From Ailanthus altissimus (Eukaryota; Streptophyta; Magnoliopsida; Sapindales; Simaroubaceae), in NCBI GenBank assembly GCA_946807835.1, contig OX327690.1:11318501-11382500 (forward strand): a stretch of DNA of 64,000 bases, in the 5' to 3' direction. Both the position numbers and the translations under genes were made by a program. A model generated the notes under the pieces. That model saw nothing but the letters and a program-made list of their open reading frames with translations. It had not been told where the DNA came from and did no database searches. Positions within the stretch are counted from its first letter, which is position 1, and each line of letters begins with the position of its first letter. Of this stretch, positions 1 through 11,393 are shown piece by piece.

Positions 1-1255
1 GGAATAGTCCGATGCTCATGGAGTCTGGTATGCGTAGATATGAGATCTGTTAGCTCATATGGATGAGTTGTATATCCTAATGCTCCGAGATTATATTTCA
101 AAATTCTTTTGGCCATAAGTATAAGCCCAAAAAAAGAGTTTTTCCTTAGGGTTAAACAATATCACAAAAGCGTTTGCGGATATTATTTACAAAAATACAA
201 ATCTGGAGATAAGTTCATGATCGAGCAAATAGAGATTTGACAATGGTGATCTATATCTCTGCTTTCTAATGATATAAGTGATGGAGGGATTATACATATA
301 TGTTTTAACCTCAACTTGTATGGTTCAACGAGTCATTCTGTAATATTCGTAATGTGTGTTTGGGGCATTATTCACGGACTTGTGGAAGTGTTCTATAAGA
401 TAAACAGGTAGAAACCTAAATAGCCTCATAATATGAAGTGTACTCATTAAGCACTGAGGTAGTGGGATGGATCGAACGGATTGATCCGAGAAAATTTTAA
501 AAAGCAGGATAACTTTTAGGACCTCTTTGAAAAGTGAAAACCATATTTTACAAATATTGGAAATAGGTCCCTATTGTATGAAAAGTAAAATGCACACCTG
601 GCATCCATGCATGGCCATTTATGTGACAAATGGCAGCATGCATAGAGTTTCAAGTGACAAATGTCACACATGTAAAATATTTATATGGATAACATAAGTG
701 AAATTAGTCATTCCTGCATTAGCTTGCATAGTCAAACAAGGCTACATGATGAAAAATGTGTCCACATAGAAATCTTAGTCTAAATAAAACAAACGAAAAG
801 AGTTTCATTTGTTGATAATTCAATTGTTGAATGCAAAATTTGTGCAAAGAATTTGAGAGAAAATGACAATGTTGAGAAATTTGCATATTAGTCCTTAAAC
901 ATAGTTCTTAAGTATATGATGCTAGAACTAGTTCAAGTGTTGAACTTAGTTTGATTTTTACACAAAATAGACATAAAATTTTATCATTCTAGCTACTCTA
1001 ATTCTACCAAATGTTGGAGCCTAGAATTGTTCAAAGAAAGACTTCATGGTGAGCTCAAAGGCTTCATTGTCCAACAATCTTCACTGAATCATCTATAATG
1101 GTATCTATTCGATTCCTATAATGTTTTTATTCATTAATGGTGTGTATATGTTGATTATTTTGTTTTTATTTTGATGCATAATGTATGTTGGACATACATT
1201 TGAAAATTTTCAACATGTATAAAATCACATGCATGCACCCTTTAATGCACCAACA
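1..1255 (+). repeat. Copia-type LTR, 3' part, cut by window edge
   Basis: The sequence is a diverged reverse-complement match to the LTR at 57266-59430. It shares the stretches around 'atggagtctggtatgcgtagatatgagatc' (read here in two parts) and the tail with 'catgcatgcaccc' followed by 'caccaaca'. The LTR therefore lies in plus orientation and ends at CA near 1255. Its start lies left of the window. Diverged similarity is seen by eye only, and no coding is present. Confidence 0.6.
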
Positions 1256-2153
1256 AAAACTGGTCTATATAGGCCAATTTTTCCTCTTGCTTGGGTCGTC
1301 GCCAGCTGTACTGAAATTTTCCATTAGGATTGGGGGTCTTGGATCCACAAACGGTCACTCAAAGAATACCTCCCTCAACTAAAAGCTACCTGAGCAAACC
1401 CATTGGATTTAGCGTTCCACGGCCAACCATTTATATTCCAAAAGAAGCTCTATTTTTCTTTGATGGAATAAACTCCTCATTTCTTTTAAATTATTACAAT
1501 TAAATTTCAAGCCATAAAAGGATTCAAAATCTAAGATCTTTTAGATTAGCTTACCCTGAGACGTCTGGTCAACCTATATAGCACACCAATGTTAGTTTCT
1601 TTAAAATAGGGACAGGCAAGTGTTACATCTAATGAGAGACTAAAATGTTGGTCAACTACTCCCTCCTAATACAGATCAAATTGTCTTAAGAGACTAGGAG
1701 ATATAGCCACGTCAACCAACTGAAGGGACCTTTTCAAAAGGTTTGAGACTTCAGTTATCTCAACAACAAAAAAGGACTCTTTAAAGACAACCTTACTCCT
1801 AAATTTTTGGTTGGTTGAAAAAAAGGTTTAGGTGAGGAACAACTTTGACACATCCAAATTGGCGACTTATCCACTGAGAGTGATAAGTCTCTGTTCCATG
1901 ATTATTGTTATTTTTTGAGGCAATGATCGCCCCATGATATAGGTCATGACCTGTTAAACAACTCATCCAGGAATGATGCCATTCTGCATCAAGGTCGATC
2001 TCCTCTATAGTATAATTTTAGCCTTTGTTAGACCATCTGGTCCACTTATGACCAAAACAAGGCTGGTATAAGGTGACAAAAATTATTATATTCTATGTAG
2101 GACATAGTATAAAAGAATGTGAAAAAATCCCTAAAACTAAGATTCTTGATCTG
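1256..2153. other. Unassigned AT-rich retroelement interior
   Basis: This lies between the LTR tail and the plant mobile domain pseudogene. I see no recognisable protein domain and no clear primer-binding site; 'ctggtctatatagg' just after the LTR is too far from TGGTATCAGAGC to call. It is probably the interior of an old LTR element. Confidence 0.4.
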
Positions 2154-3133
2154 CTATTGAAAGAGGCAAAATGTGTAACAACTAAGCCGATTTTCATCAG
2201 ATTGAGAAGTTACAATGAAAAATGAGGGGAAGTAGGATGATATCCAAAAATAAAGAATCCATAGGGGACCTCTGATATTTGGAAAGGTCGACTCACCCTT
2301 AGAATGAAGTATTTCAAGCAAGCTTCTATACAAATGAGAAAGAAAGAAATGACCTAAAGTTAAAGAAGTGCCATCAGCTAGGGCGATTGCCATTTTAGGT
2401 ATTAGTTGGTGATCTTTTGGGAAGTAGAACTTAGACTGTACTTACACAACCAATATAAAAGGATAGCAATATGCTCAGTCCTCGAAGGTTTGGCCGATTT
2501 TTCTCTAAAGGCGCTCATAAATTTACCAAACCTTGATTTAACTCTGGAAAAAACAAAGTTAAGCTCACCTACTTCAAGTTTGGCATTTATTTCAACACCA
2601 TGGACTGGCATGTTAAAACATACAGCTAAGTCATACAAAGTGGATGACATATAACCAAACCTAAAATAAAAAACTATTACAGGCTTTAGACTAAAAAAGA
2701 AAGGTGGTCGATATAGATTTTTATGCATGGTGATTTGGTATATAGAAATGAGATCATAGATCTCGGTCAATTTCCAGATGGAAGAGAAATGACGTTTTAG
2801 GCGATTAAGCCAACCTCTAAAGTCATTGGTCAATTTTGGCCAAGACCTGATCAATTTTGAATTCGACCATATGGGGATATCATATTTTTGGCCAAATCTC
2901 ATGGGATTCTTAAAATGGACAAGAAAAAAGTTAAGATAGTCAACTATGATGGAGGATTCATAAAGTCCTAAGATATAACAAGAAAAATCAGCCGCATAGG
3001 TAAGTACCTTAGTGGTAACCTTGCCGCTCGACTCAATTTCTTAAGACTTTGTGTGTAGTGAGAGAGGAGTGTCCTCAGCCTCTGTCATCTTTGAATTTTT
3101 AGTGTGAGCAATAATGGTCAATTTGGAGGCCAT
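2154..3133 (-). pseudogene. Plant mobile domain (PMD, aminotransferase-like) pseudogene
   Basis: Reading down from an ATG at 3133, one frame runs to about 2402 with a single TAA stop near codon 31. The match continues in a second frame from 2393 to 2154, so there is one frameshift. Conserved-looking blocks are 'SSTLYDLAVCFNMPVHG', 'EHIAILLYWLCKY', 'FFLSHLYRSLLEIL' and 'GPLWILYFWISSYFPSF'. These follow the order of the plant mobile domain found in MAIN/MAIL-type proteins and in many transposon-borne proteins. The surrounding LTR sequence suggests a transposon-carried copy rather than the cellular gene. Assignment is by remembered family pattern, not by a search. The stop and frameshift make it a probable non-functional remnant. 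Confidence 0.6.
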
Positions 3134-3142
3134 TTTAATAGT

Positions 3143-3302
3143 AAAGGTGGTCACGGTTTGGTTTGGTTCGTTTTTTTTTTAAACTGAACCGAACTAATCT
3201 GATTCGGTTTTTTTAATGGGAAAAACCGAACCGAACCAATTTTTCCCGGTTCGGTCCAGTTCGGTTCGATTATTCGGTTTTCAATTTTTTTTTGCCACCC
3301 TT
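3143..3302. mobile_element. Short hAT-like non-autonomous TIR element
   Basis: About 160 bp is bounded by 'aaaggtggtcacggtt' on the left and 'tttttttgccaccctt' on the right, which are roughly inverted. It is filled with repeats of CGGTTCGGTT/AACCGAACCG on both strands. This is the style of plant hAT MITEs, whose ends often resemble GGGTGGCAA. It starts directly upstream of the PMD pseudogene's ATG. A possible imperfect 8-bp target duplication (attttaat / atttaatg) is weak. Confidence 0.5.
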
Positions 3303-4949
3303 ATTTAATGGTACTACATGTGAAAATAAACATAAGATCAAACTTTAAACAAGATTAAGGTAAATTTAGTAAAAGAGAAAGGTCAAAAAGTGAAAATCTC
3401 AAAAAATTACCTTAAAGATGATGAAGATTAAGTTGAATATTAAAGAACACTTAAAGATTGCTCTAAAGAAGTTGAGAGAAAAGTAAAATTGCTTAAAGCT
3501 AAAAAGTGAGAGTAAAAAAAAGGAGTAAGCTCATCTTATAACAATCTATGAGGTTAAAATAAAAAGTCTTGCCTTAAAAGTTCGACATTTAATAGGAGAG
3601 CAATGATGGGACAATTGCATTTTCAAATTTATTGATAAAGGCAATGATGAGACAATTATTAATTACCATTAATAATTAATGGTACAGTAGTTAATGACAA
3701 GTATATTAATTACGGTTGAAAAAGCAAACGAAGGGCCATTGATGAAGTTGATCTATAAAAATTCTTAGTGCAAAAATTGGCTTAAACATAGTATAAGACT
3801 GAAAACCAATATAAGTATAGAGTTGAGATATTCATGATTGAACAATTTTAATGGAATCAATTTAGAAGACTCTGCCATGGAGTGGGGAATTTTATGAAGT
3901 AATGAAGAACTGACGAAAATCAGACATGACCGAGCAATTTTTTATTAATAGAATTTGAAGGGTTATCTTGAGACAAGCCTCTCACCTAAGCAAAATTCTT
4001 GCTAATCAAAGGTTTATATGGATCTTATAGACAACTTTAGTGGTTGACAGTAGTATCTCCAAGTGCCTAAGGCAACTTTTGGCTAAAAGATGAAAGAAAT
4101 ACAATATGGACGATCAAAGTAATTTGTGTCAGAAGCCCATTTCCATTAGTATTACTTGGAGAAGAAATTTTTGGAAGCAGAAGTGCTACAAGGCAATAAC
4201 AAAAGATATAGAGCATGGCCAATCTAATTAGAAACTCTGATAGTAAGGCGATCAACTAGCCTAAGTCTGTTGCAGAATAACCTCAAAGATTTATTATAGG
4301 GTGATCTTGAAGGCTAAATAGAGCGATCTTTTGAGATCTTTTGAAATAGAAAGACAACAGGGTCGATTTATCCAAAAAAAAGTTGATGGTCGGCTAAGTG
4401 AAGAGTTGCAAGCCTTAGTAAAAATAATCTTTTTGATCGACTTGCAGGGGCATAGTTGACACCGACCTAAAAAATTGTATAATGAGCTTATCTTATGAAC
4501 CAGGCCCAAATAGTATTGTATCTTATATAATAGTTTGATATTGTAGGAAGTTTTGCTTCATTAGAAATCTTTCTCTTTTAGAATTAGGTTTTACAGTACG
4601 TTTTACAACTTATATAAAGTCCTGCTTTCTCATATTATTAATTATCAACAATACATTAAATACATAATACACAAGCTCTTTAGCTTTCTCTTTAGTTTTC
4701 TTTTTAGTTTTCTCTCTTTTTGTCATTCAACTCAGGACACATGTCCTTGCCTATTGAAGCCCATAGCCCTATTGTTGAAGCTTTTCCTATCCTTCTCTGT
4801 GAAGCCCCTAAACTCTACCATTTGTATGCTATCCCACAACCCAGGTTAAGCTTAAGCCTCGCTCAATGTCACCCAAATTTGGCCTACCCTTATTTAGTGA
4901 GCCCCCAATCTCAGTTTCTCGCAAATCTGAGGCTGACATTGGTTTAATA
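3303..4949. other. Unassigned stretch, LTR-promoter-like part at 4510-4720
   Basis: This is AT-rich with short ORFs only (for example 4294-4509 minus and 4720-4947 plus), none of which I recognise. The part at 4510-4720 has a 'cttatataaag' TATA-like box followed by pyrimidine-rich sequence with 'attatcaacaatacat'. That resembles the U3/R region of a plant LTR, but no LTR ends were found. Confidence 0.3.
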
Positions 4950-5216
4950 GAACATTAGACATACATGGATCATGTCCCTAAATAATTTTGAAAATGTATT
5001 GTGTGTTGAGTGAATGTGTATATTTTTATTTTAATTTTTACACATCACACATGCATAATGTAAGTAGCGAAATATAAGACATATCCCATTACACTAATGA
5101 GATAAAAAGGAGCTCACCCTTGAAGCATGCTTTTAACAATTCTAGTCGAGAACTTAGTGGGACTCCTTAAGCTAGAATAGTAGCCTCCTCTTCTCGGTAG
5201 GAATTTGATACTTGAA
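4950..5216 (-). repeat. Copia-type LTR fragment, minus orientation
   Basis: Resembles the first few hundred bases of the minus-oriented copia LTRs as read on the plus strand: 'cacatgcataatg', 'ggagctcacccttgaag', 'caattctagt' and 'aagctagaatag'. It butts directly against a plus-oriented LTR of the same type, so two LTR pieces meet in opposite orientation. Boundaries are approximate. Confidence 0.4.
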
Positions 5217-6401
5217 GCTGTTAAGGTTGTGCTTACGTGCCATCTATATTTGTATAAATATTTGATATTTATATGATGTACATTTTATTAAATCACGAAT
5301 TACTTTTAATTATATGTTACTATGCTTGTAATGCTACAAACATTGTATGATTTGAAAGAGTTCAGATTTGATCTAAAGAAGTTTATATCAAGGCTAAGAG
5401 TTAGCAACATTGATAATTATAATTGCTAAGAGTTGGCATGTTATAAGAATCGGTGAATTCTAAGGAGTTAGAAGCTTGTCTGTAACGGGACAAGTTAGAA
5501 CTGTTCTTAGATGACCATGAGCTTGAAGCTTGTATAGGATGCGAGTGTCTAGTTAGAACTGGATACTGAACAGACTCATGAGGACCCCAATAGACTTTTT
5601 ATGTAGCCGTAAATGGAAGATCCTATCGAGTTGAGTAGTATACGTGGTCATCTACCCTGAGCGCTACGGTGGGCTTGTAAATGATCCACCATACTTTGGT
5701 TCCATGCTTGTGAAAGACCTTTCATGGTTTGACCGCTGGGTGTCGCTGGGTATGGTTTAATGCTTATGGAGTCCGGTGTGCATAGATATAGGATCTGTCA
5801 GCTCTCATAGGGAGTTGTATATCCAGATGTTTAGAGATTGTATCTCAGAAAGTCTTATGGCCATAAGTAATAAACCTGAGAAATGAGTTTCCACAGGGTA
5901 GAACAATATAGCAAAGAGTTTACATATATTGTTTTGTGAGATACAAGTATGAAGATAAGTTTATGGATGAGCTTAAGGGAATTTGACGGTACTGATCTAT
6001 GTCCCCGCACATCCAGGATATAGATGACAGAATGACTATATGTATGCACTATGACCTTAGCTTGTATGGTCCAACAAGTTGATTTGTAATATCCATGATG
6101 TGTGCATGGGGCATTGTTCACAGACTCATGGAATAGTTTCATTTGAAGAATTGGGCGTAGACTAGGGAGTCCCGCAATATGGAGTATACTCGTTGTGCAT
6201 TGAGGCAGCATACCAGATTGAATTGTTCAGTCCAGTAATATCTAGTATGACCATGGGATGTGCGCATGTCTGTATTTAAGTGTTAAATACATTAATTAGT
6301 TAACAATTATTGTTTACTAACTGTACATTAACACGTGGCATATTGTGAGACCTTTGTTAAGTTTACCGAAGTGTGTGGTATGATGGGATCCACTAAGGGG
6401 C

Positions 6402-6531
6402 ATACTTTGTAATCATGCAAAAAGGGCAAAATGGTAATTTTATATATTAATTATTTAATGAGAAGTATACTTTGTAATCATGTAAAAAGGGCAAAATGAT
6501 AATTTTATATATTGATTATTTAACGGTTAAA
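6402..6531. repeat. 65-bp tandem duplication
   Basis: Two copies starting at 6402 and 6467 ('atactttgtaatcatg' in both), with few differences. It lies within the copia-type LTR. Confidence 0.8.
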
Positions 6532-6582
6532 TAATTAAAATATCTTATTATTATATAATATTAGATTATATGTTATAATAGT

Positions 6583-6634
6583 AATATATATATATATATA
6601 TATATACTTGGTGGCCAAGTATATATATATAGTA
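6583..6634. repeat. (TA)n tract folding into a hairpin
   Basis: A TA run ends in 'acttgg', then 'tgg', then 'ccaagt', then another TA run. This gives a near-perfect inverted repeat centred at about 6613. Confidence 0.8.
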
Positions 6635-6897
6635 ATATTATATTATATAGATATATATGTGTGTGAGATTAACATAAATGAGAGAAGGGAGAAGGAAATT
6701 GTTGTTGTTGGAAACAAAATTGTGGCCAGCCAAATATAAGGAAAAAAGAATAGGATTTGATTCTTGAAAATTGATTTCAAGTGTTGAAATTAAGTTTCCT
6801 CATTTATCTTTATTATTGGCTACTAATTACAATACCATAAGTATTTAATTTATTAATCAAGGATAAATCAAAATACTTAAGGTTTAAAGTGTTAAAT

Positions 6898-8331
6898 TGA
6901 TGCGATATTTCTATATCTTAAAATTAAGTGCAAGTATACGCTATTATAACAAGTAATAAAGGGATTTAATAAGTTAGATGTCTTACCCATAGGGATAATT
7001 CCTACTTTTTAACTAAGTACCAAAATTATGTCTTTCTAATAATTATTTAGAAATAAAATAAAATCTAAAAATGAATGTAGAATATATAAAAGCAATGACA
7101 CAATGCAAAGAGAATTAAGTGATAGCAATATAGAGAAAACCTAGGATTAATATTATCCCTCAATATGTTTTCTAATGATTAATCTTTTAATATTTAACTC
7201 CTTTAGTCTTTGTTATTAATCAAGACACTAATGTATTCACAAGCCTCTTCCAAGGTCATACAAGTATACCTTAATTTACCAAATACCTATATTTCTATGG
7301 TACTTGTAATAAATTAAGATTCATTAAGATTAAGTCTTATTGATCATACATGTCAATTAGGTATATTCTTATCCTAATTTAAAACTTGCATATGCAATAT
7401 TGAATGTTACACTACAATCATGCATTAAATTACCTAGGTCTAAATATCATGATTCCTCTTCTAAGTTTATCAAAAATATTATCAATTCATTCACCGTATA
7501 TTGGCCAAATATATTGATGCATTAAGATCAAGTAATTTAAATAACAAAGAACTAAGTTTATTAAATATTAAAAAGATATGGCAATTAAACACATATATTG
7601 AGTTTAAGTATTAACCTTAGAAATAAAATTTAGTTTATGGCTATAAGAGAACAGTAGCAAAAATAATAAGAAATCATGATGCAATCAATAGCAAACTGAT
7701 ATAGACGTTGAATTGCTCTTAATTGCGCTGCCTAAGATACTCTTGATGCCGAAGACCGCCTTGGATCTCTCTCTATGGTTGTTTCAATTAAACTCCTATT
7801 GCTCTCTAAGAATTGTGCTCTGTATTCTTGGTGTTCTTTGATTGCTCTATGGGTGCTCTTGGATGATTTTTAAAGTCTGGGGATGAATGGCCTTTTATAG
7901 GGATGATATGAGCTTAAAAATCTCAATTCTCGTCGGATTAAGACTCGCACTACTGCTAGAGTACTAAACTATTGTCACTGGGGCGATGCGTGTAAAAGGC
8001 CTCACCGCTGGAGCGATGAGGTGTTGGTGCTAGAGCGTTGGCCTATCGTTGGTGCGGTGAAGAGATTGCGCTAGGGCACCAAACTGCGACTTAAACAGGT
8101 CATCTTTTTTTATTTTCTTATTTCAATCACTGTTCCAACGCTGGGGCAAAAATCCTTGTGTCGTTAGGCCGACAGGTCAATATTTTGAAAACTTTACATT
8201 TTACTCCCTGTTTTTGCTCCTATTTCGTTCAAGTCCCTATAAATAATACTAACACACATAAATAGTCATTTATTCTCATAAAATATCAAAATAAAAATAT
8301 GATAAAATATATGATACATATGCCCTTATCA
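6898..8331 (-). repeat. LTR-A copy 1 (1.43 kb), minus orientation
   Basis: On the plus strand it runs from 'tgatgcgatatttc' to 'tgcccttatca', so its ends are TG and CA. Outside its right end lies 'attcccccaaactt'; on the minus strand this is a purine-rich tract next to the LTR start TGATAAGGGCAT. That marks 8332 onward as the 3' end of an element interior. The inverse copy at 9806-11227 shares most of the sequence. It contains a GC-rich tract (7960-8160) of CGCTGGGGCG-like repeats. Confidence 0.75.
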
Positions 8332-8346
8332 AATTCCCCCAAACTT
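8332..8346 (-). other. Polypurine tract of the LTR-A element
   Basis: Minus strand reads AAGTTTGGGGGAATT immediately before the LTR start. This is the usual position of the plus-strand priming site. Confidence 0.6.
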
Positions 8347-9805
8347 AAACACTTGCTTGTCCTTAAGCAATGAAATAAAATCAAGAGAGAAACAAAGGGT
8401 TATACTTGACTTAAATAAATAAATAAAACAAAACAAAATATGCTATATTAGTAAGATGATCAAAATCATTGTCTCAAAGGCTGTTTAAATGCCACAAATT
8501 TTTAAGGTAGATAAATAACTATTAATAATTCTAATTATCTCCTTTTAGTCCCTTATTCTTCCTTAAAGATAATCACCATGTGTGTGTACAAGCAGTAAGC
8601 AATAGCTAAAACTATACTTTGACTTACTTTATACTTTAGTTTGTATAGAAAAGATGATGTCTTGGCATTTGATTTGTATAATGACACTTTCATAGGCTTG
8701 TCTTTATTACCACTCTCCACTAATATATAAAATCACATGCCTAGGGATCTATTTAGGACTTTACTTAGTTTGTAACGTAATGCTAAAATCAAGGTGGGAT
8801 AAAAGGATAAACATATGAAGTTCAAGTCACACTATGAACACTTAGACTTTACTTAGAAACCTCTTGATTTTTCTTTTCCTTGTATTATCTCTTCCTCCAA
8901 ACTTATTGTGTTTCTCATCTCTCTTTTCAACCTTTATTTTTTAAAGAATTTCTTCTTTTTCTTAAGCAGGGGTATTTAAAAATATATATTTTTTTGTTGA
9001 AAATATATATATTTTTAATATCCCCAAACTTAGATTGACAAATACCACCCAAACTTATTTTTCTCATATCACTACAACTTTTCCCTTTCATAAGTATTTC
9101 TAAGTAAATGCAAGGTTTATGGTGTTACGGGTAAATATTTGGATAAGTAAACTTTAAATCTTGGGCTTGTAATGTGGTTAAAATAAAGAATGAATAATTA
9201 TGCTCAAAATAGGATACTAGGGATAAATATACAATAAAAGGTAGGATAGAAAGGCTCAATTGGTCCAAAAATGGCCTAATGTTATTTTTCTATTCATGTG
9301 TTTCCAATGATTTTTCCTCAAGTGGTAATTAAAGACAAGTTTAAGAGTATCTGTCTTTCGAGACTATGGTGTACTCCCTAAAGTATAAGTATTTCTAAGT
9401 AATACTTATAATTATTCATGCTTATAAAGTGCTCAAAAAAGTTGGTGATTATAAATAAGGTCGAACTTATTTCTAAATTTAGATAACAAAAATTGCCTTA
9501 AGTATCTATCATTTCCTATAGATTTGTGAAAAATAAATTCAACCATGTATTCTTTTCTTATCATAACTAATGATCATCTTAAAAAAAAAATAATTAAAAA
9601 CAAAGTGCCATAAATAATAATGATAACGCACATAAATAGTCATTTATTCTTATAAAATAATAAAATATCAAAATAAAAATATGAGAAAATATATAACACA
9701 TATGCCCTTATCATAAACCCAATACTATATTGGTGCTACTATTCTAGATAGTCAAGCCTACCTAATTGATTACTAGAACTACCAATGAGCCACACTCCAA
9801 GCAAA
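8347..9805. other. Interior between inverted LTR-A copies
   Basis: AT-rich, non-coding by eye. It holds a second short LTR-A end at about 9610-9713 in minus orientation ('acacatatgcccttatca'), so the interior is itself a junction of at least two LTR-A insertions or rearrangements. No gag or pol pattern was found. Confidence 0.5.
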
Positions 9806-11227
9806 TGATAACGACAAATTTGTTATATATTTTTTCATGTTTTTATTTTGATATTTTATGGTTTTATGAGAATAGATGGCTATTTATGCGCTTTATTGTT
9901 ATTTATAGGGACTTGAACCAAATTTAAAGAAAGGATACAAAAGGAGCGAAAATATGGACTAAAATGCAAAGTTTCAAAGTATGTGTCCATCGCCCCAGCG
10001 CCACAAGGATTATCTACCCAGCGCTGGAACAGTGATCGAAATAAGAAAAATGACATGTTTAAGTTGCATTTGGCGCCCCAGCACCAAATTCTCACCGCGC
10101 CAGCGATAGACCAGCGCCCCAGCACTAACATCCCACCGCTCCAGCGGTGAAGCCTTTATCACGTGTCGCCCCAGCGGTAGCTCGAGTCCTAGTCCGACGA
10201 GAATTGTGATTTCCAAGCTCATATCAATTTCTATAAAACGCCAATCGTTCCCAGCCTTTAAGAATCAACCTAGAAGAGCCAAGACATATTCAAGAACACC
10301 AAGAATACAGAGCACGAGTCTTGGAGAACAATATGAGTTTAATTAAAGCAACTTTAAAGAGAGATTCAAGGTGTTCTTCGGCATCAAGAGTATCTTAGGC
10401 AGCGCAATTAAGAATAATTCGACGTCTATATCGGTTTGCTATTAATTGTATCATGATTTATTATTTTTACTGCTGTTCTCTTGTAGCTATGCGCTAAACT
10501 TATTTTTTAGAGTTAATACTTGAACTCAATATGTGTGCTTAATTGCCATATCTTTGGAATATTTAATAAACTTAGTTCTTTGATATTTAAATTACTTGAT
10601 CTTAATGCTTCAATATATCTGGCCAATACATGGTGAATGAGTTGGTAATATTATTGATAAACTCAGAGGAGGAATCATAATATTTAGACCTATGTAATTT
10701 GATGCATGATTGTAGAGTAACATTCAATATTGCATATGCAAGTTTCAATTTAGGATAGGAATATACCTAATTGGCATGTATGATCAATAAGACCTAATCT
10801 TAATGAATCTTAATTTATTACAAGTACCATAATAATATAGGTATTTGGTAAATTAAAGTATACTTGCATGACCTTGGAAGAGGCTTGTGAATACATTAGT
10901 GTCTTGATCAATAACAAAGACTAAAGGAGTTAAATATTAAAAGATTAATCATTAGAAAACATATTGAGGGATAATATTAATCCTAGGTTTTCTCTATATT
11001 GCTATCACTTAAATCTATTTGCATTGTGTTTTTACCTTTATATTTTCTACATTCATTCTTAGATTTTAATTTATCTGAATAATTATTAGGAAGATATCAT
11101 TTTAGTAATTGGTTAAAAAGAAGAAATTATCCCTGTGGGTTCGACATCCGACTTATTTAGTCTATTTATTACTTGCATACGATAGTGTATACTTGCACTT
11201 AATTTAATAAATAAAAATATCGCATCA
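9806..11227 (+). repeat. LTR-A copy 2 (1.42 kb), plus orientation
   Basis: Starts 'tgataacgacaaattt' and ends 'aaatatcgcatca'. This is the reverse complement of copy 1 across its length, including the shared block with 'aggaatatacctaattggc' and the GC-rich tract at 9985-10200. Two LTRs of one element should face the same way, so the opposite orientation implies inversion or two independent insertions. The short ORFs on the minus strand here fall in the GC-rich tract and are not coding in my view. Confidence 0.75.
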
Positions 11228-11393
11228 GTAGACTTTAGTAACTTTTGTGAAATGTTACAGTTGGTAAATTCTCAACTCAAACCTTTATTTATATTAATAT
11301 AATTAATATGTTATTATTTATTTTATAATTTTTGCTGCGTGTAAATATGTATAAGATACACATTTTTTGAACATTGAACACAAATGTTGTTAA
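11228..11393 (+). repeat. Tail of the interrupted copia-type LTR
   Basis: Continues the LTR broken at 6897; contains 'tttttgctgcgtg' and ends in 'gttaaca'. It overlaps the TGTTAACA that starts the next LTR, which faces the other way. Confidence 0.45.

Larger units (their letters stand above)
5217..6897 (+). repeat. Copia-type LTR, plus orientation, interrupted
   Basis: Begins 'tgttaaggttgtgcttacg', equivalent to the reverse complement of the right end of the LTR at 57266-59430. It carries the shared block around 'gtccggtgtgcatagatat'. It is interrupted at 6898 by the LTR-A pair, and its tail resumes at 11228. The tail contains 'tttttgctgcgtgtaaat' and ends 'gttaaca' at about 11393, like the tail of the LTR at 23798-26160. 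Confidence 0.55.

Noticed and set aside
9880..10222. Trp/Gly-rich minus-strand ORFs in LTR-A
   Set aside because: They arise from the GC-rich repeat tract, have no family match, and are not kept in the other LTR-A copies.
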